From NCBI GenBank assembly GCA_024305405.1, contig JAKNDB010000087.1, positions 4,838,501 to 4,902,500 on the forward strand: 64,000 nucleotides of DNA, given 5' to 3'. This document shows, in pieces, positions 61,612 through 64,000 of the stretch. The position numbers and the translations under genes are program-made. Position 1 is the first letter of the stretch, and every line of letters begins with the position of its first letter. The notes beneath the pieces were generated by a model, which did not search any database, had not been told where the DNA came from, and saw only the letters and a list, made by a program, of their open reading frames with translations. Origin of the DNA: Dirofilaria immitis. Its lineage: Eukaryota; Nematoda; Chromadorea; Rhabditida; Onchocercidae.

Positions 61612-64000
61612 TATTATATGAAACTATGGCTTTTAATGTCAAGAAAAATTTGAATAATTTGTCTTCTAATTTTCTCTCTCTAATCATTTCTTATGCACAT
61701 TTCGAAATGACGTTATAAATTATCAATCTAAGCTGAATTTAATAATTCCTTTTTCTAAAATAGTTTAATTGAAAAAACTAAAGATTTTTGAGAAATACAT
61801 GAATGCTAGTAATGAATATTTCTTTTTCAGAAATCCTTTATAAACAAACCGTATCATTTCAAATTTGTTGGTTTAATAGATATCTATCTAATTCAAAAAA
61901 TATTATATCTATGTATTATATGCTATCATATAATTAATTGATCAGTGAAAGAAACGAAATAAAAACTAATTTAATTTAAGGAAATATTACTTCGAATTTA
62001 GGCTCGAAAACAGAACGAAAATATGCAGAAACTATATTACCGGTACGACAATCAGGTAACTATCTATTATGTACAATATTAATCATGAATGTAGTGGTGA
62101 ATGCAGCCATTTCAATACTGTTCGAGGACATGACCAGTGGGATGGTTGCATTTATTGTTTCATCCGTTGGAATCGTTGTCATCGGTGAAATTATACCACA
62201 GAGTATTTGTGTCAAGTTAGTTTTAGATATTAAATGTTTTAATTTATTATTCTTAAGAATAAAGTAGTCGATGCACTTTGCACTTTATTTCAAATAGTTT
62301 CACTGGCAAATCTTGATAGTGGTTATGGAGAAGAATGAAGGTCAAATGGCTACAGTTTGAAATATTTTGTAGGAATTATAATACGAAGTTATTTTGAATT
62401 CTAATTTTGAATATTTAATTCTTTGAAAAAAAAGCAATTTTTATAATTTTCATAATAGTTCGGCTAATGCGATTTGATTATTAAAAGTTAAATCTTTTGA
62501 AGAAAGGATAGAGAATTAATTTAAATGAAATGAAATAAAATATTAGATAAAACAAATTGTAAGAAATCTTTCAGCTGTTGATATTTGGAACAACAGTATT
62601 CTATGAGCTTCATTCTTTCTATAAGCTATAATGAAAGTCAAAGCGCTTAATGCTGTAATTTATTAATCATTAGCTAAAATGAATTATAAAAAAGGAATCT
62701 TATGCAGCCTCTGAAACACATCATCCTTATACATTATATTTACAAATATGAAACTTTTAATATAAAAATTATGAAGCATATTTTGGAACTCAATAATTTA
62801 TTTTGCTCGATTACATAAATAATGAAATGGTGAAAAAGTGGCCCATCAAATTTTAGAAATAATCAACAATCTACAAATTTTTGCAGCAAAGAAAGTAGCA
62901 GAAGCATTCGTTAAGAAATTAGCGAAGAATGATGTGATTTGAAGGCAGTTGAGGAAATAATCAGGTAGTAGTGGTTGCTTAGTATTGACTAATACAGAAA
63001 ATGAACTTTCAAAATAGGTGGAATAGTTTATGACAAATAAGTATGATTTGATCAGTCAGTTACAAATTTGGTGGAGCAGTAAGCAATAGAAATTCGAGCA
63101 AATGAAAAATTAAAATTAATCAATGCATTTTTTTTCATTAGAGAAAAAGAGGCAAATAAGCATAGCTTTTGATAAATTAAATAAATAGAATTGAAATTAT
63201 CGATACAAATTTTATGATCATTATATGGATAATAAAATCAGTTTCACAGGAACCTCTGGTGTACATGTTGCTTTTATAGATCTGCCAAACGCAAACGGTC
63301 TCATTTAGCGTCATATAAAACAAGGAAGAATTTTGTAAACAACGTATTGTTTTGAGCCATAAGATGGGCCATGATCTTCAACTATGAAATATATGAATAG
63401 TCAACAATACAAAAAAATAAAGAGATCAATAAAATATTTATGAATAGTTCCCTTTAAAAAATTTTTTCTAACCATAAGTATCTTAGGCACAAGTTTTAAT
63501 TTTGAATCACATATTATCGCGAATTACCATAATACGCAGTACAAGCGGAGAATCTTCCGAAAATTTAACATAAATGGAATAAGAATATTTAGAAAATCTT
63601 AATATTGTTCCATTTGAATATTTGTTTTTGTCGAATTATTCGCCCGAAATATAGAACAAAATCATCAGGAAAGGCCTAGCAGTTGGTGCGTACACAATTT
63701 GGTTGACGCGAACATTTATGATTCTTACATTTCCTTTCTCATATCCGATCAGCAAAATTCTGGATGTTTTCTTGGGTGAAGATACACCAGTATACGACCG
63801 GTGTAAGTAAGTAATATTCCTAATGATTTAACTTATCAAGAAAATGTCTATGTCTCAATATTTTAAATGTAAACTAGTCTATTTTTGAAACTATTTATTT
63901 GGAATTTTATTAGATGTAAAATGCCTTACACTACAAGTCTTTACCATTCATCTTCAGCAAAAAATATTATACTGTTTCTCATTGTTAACTGTGTGTGTTT
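60013..64000 (+). CDS. CNNM: CNNM / CorC-type metal (Mg2+) transporter, 5' part (runs off the window)
   Basis: Plasma-membrane protein of the ancient conserved domain family, linked to magnesium handling. Exons: 60013-60104, 60266-60363, 60573-60761, 60919-60997, 61258-61435, 62002-62215, 63669-63806, then continuing beyond 64000. A signal-anchor-like start ([15 protein letters not shown]) leads to an extracellular domain in exons 2-4. The DUF21 membrane domain follows: a hydrophobic helix, then [19 protein letters not shown] (exon 5), [17 protein letters not shown] and [14 protein letters not shown] [14 protein letters not shown] (exon 6), and [13 protein letters not shown] plus [19 protein letters not shown] (exon 7). 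The cytosolic CBS and cNMP-like domains are not yet reached. Exons 2-7 close in phase; exon 1 to exon 2 is short by one base, so exon 1 probably lacks a homopolymer base. Confidence 0.9.
61581..61609. repeat. (AT)n microsatellite in CNNM intron 5
   Basis: About 14 AT dinucleotides in a row, in the intron between exons 5 and 6. Confidence 0.95.

Noticed and set aside
1..64000. tRNA, rRNA, CRISPR array or bacterial operon
   Set aside because: I looked for tRNA box B-like strings, repeated spacers and operon-like gene runs on both strands and found none.

Overview
The window looks like a nuclear contig of a filarial nematode. It is very AT-rich (by eye well under 35% GC), its genes are split into many small exons with GT..AG introns, several start codons sit just behind a 3' splice-type pyrimidine-AG (consistent with spliced-leader trans-splicing), and the best protein matches are nematode or metazoan families. 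One intron carries a decayed N-terminal piece of a bacterial clpB whose residues look Wolbachia-like, which points to Onchocercidae. No rRNA, tRNA, CRISPR or complete mobile element was recognised.

Layout: 1-102 is the last exon of a plus-strand gene of unknown function. 103-9817 is gene-poor, with a foldback element and a GT microsatellite. 9818-15029 (+) is a tdc-1-like tyrosine/aromatic amino acid decarboxylase; its intron 7 holds the clpB fragment. 15030-21399 is gene-poor. 21400-25537 (-) is a complete CARM1/PRMT4 arginine methyltransferase. 26007-33491 (-) is a multi-exon gene for a Lys/Ser-rich protein with five 29-residue amphipathic repeats, about 470 bp upstream of CARM1 on the same strand. 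35089-42151 (+) is an SREK1/RSP-7-type splicing factor (two RRMs and an RS domain). Its largest intron hosts, on the opposite strand, a membrane RING-CH (MARCH) ubiquitin ligase at 37569-38792. 44665-48201 (+) is a BPNT1-type 3'(2'),5'-bisphosphate nucleotidase. 50830-53384 (+) is a small basic coiled-coil-like protein I do not recognise. 60013 to the right edge (+) is the 5' part of a CNNM/CorC-type metal transporter, cut off by the window end.

The genes are ordinary, functionally unrelated housekeeping or neuronal genes; the only likely transcriptional unit of more than one gene is repeat-protein gene + CARM1. About a dozen exons in seven genes each need exactly one extra base to keep a conserved frame, mostly inside A or T runs. 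I read this as systematic homopolymer shortening in the assembly, not as mass pseudogenisation, so exon coordinates are firm but conceptual translations need that correction.

All exon boundaries were placed by hand from splice consensus, reading-frame phase and remembered family sequence; none was checked by alignment.
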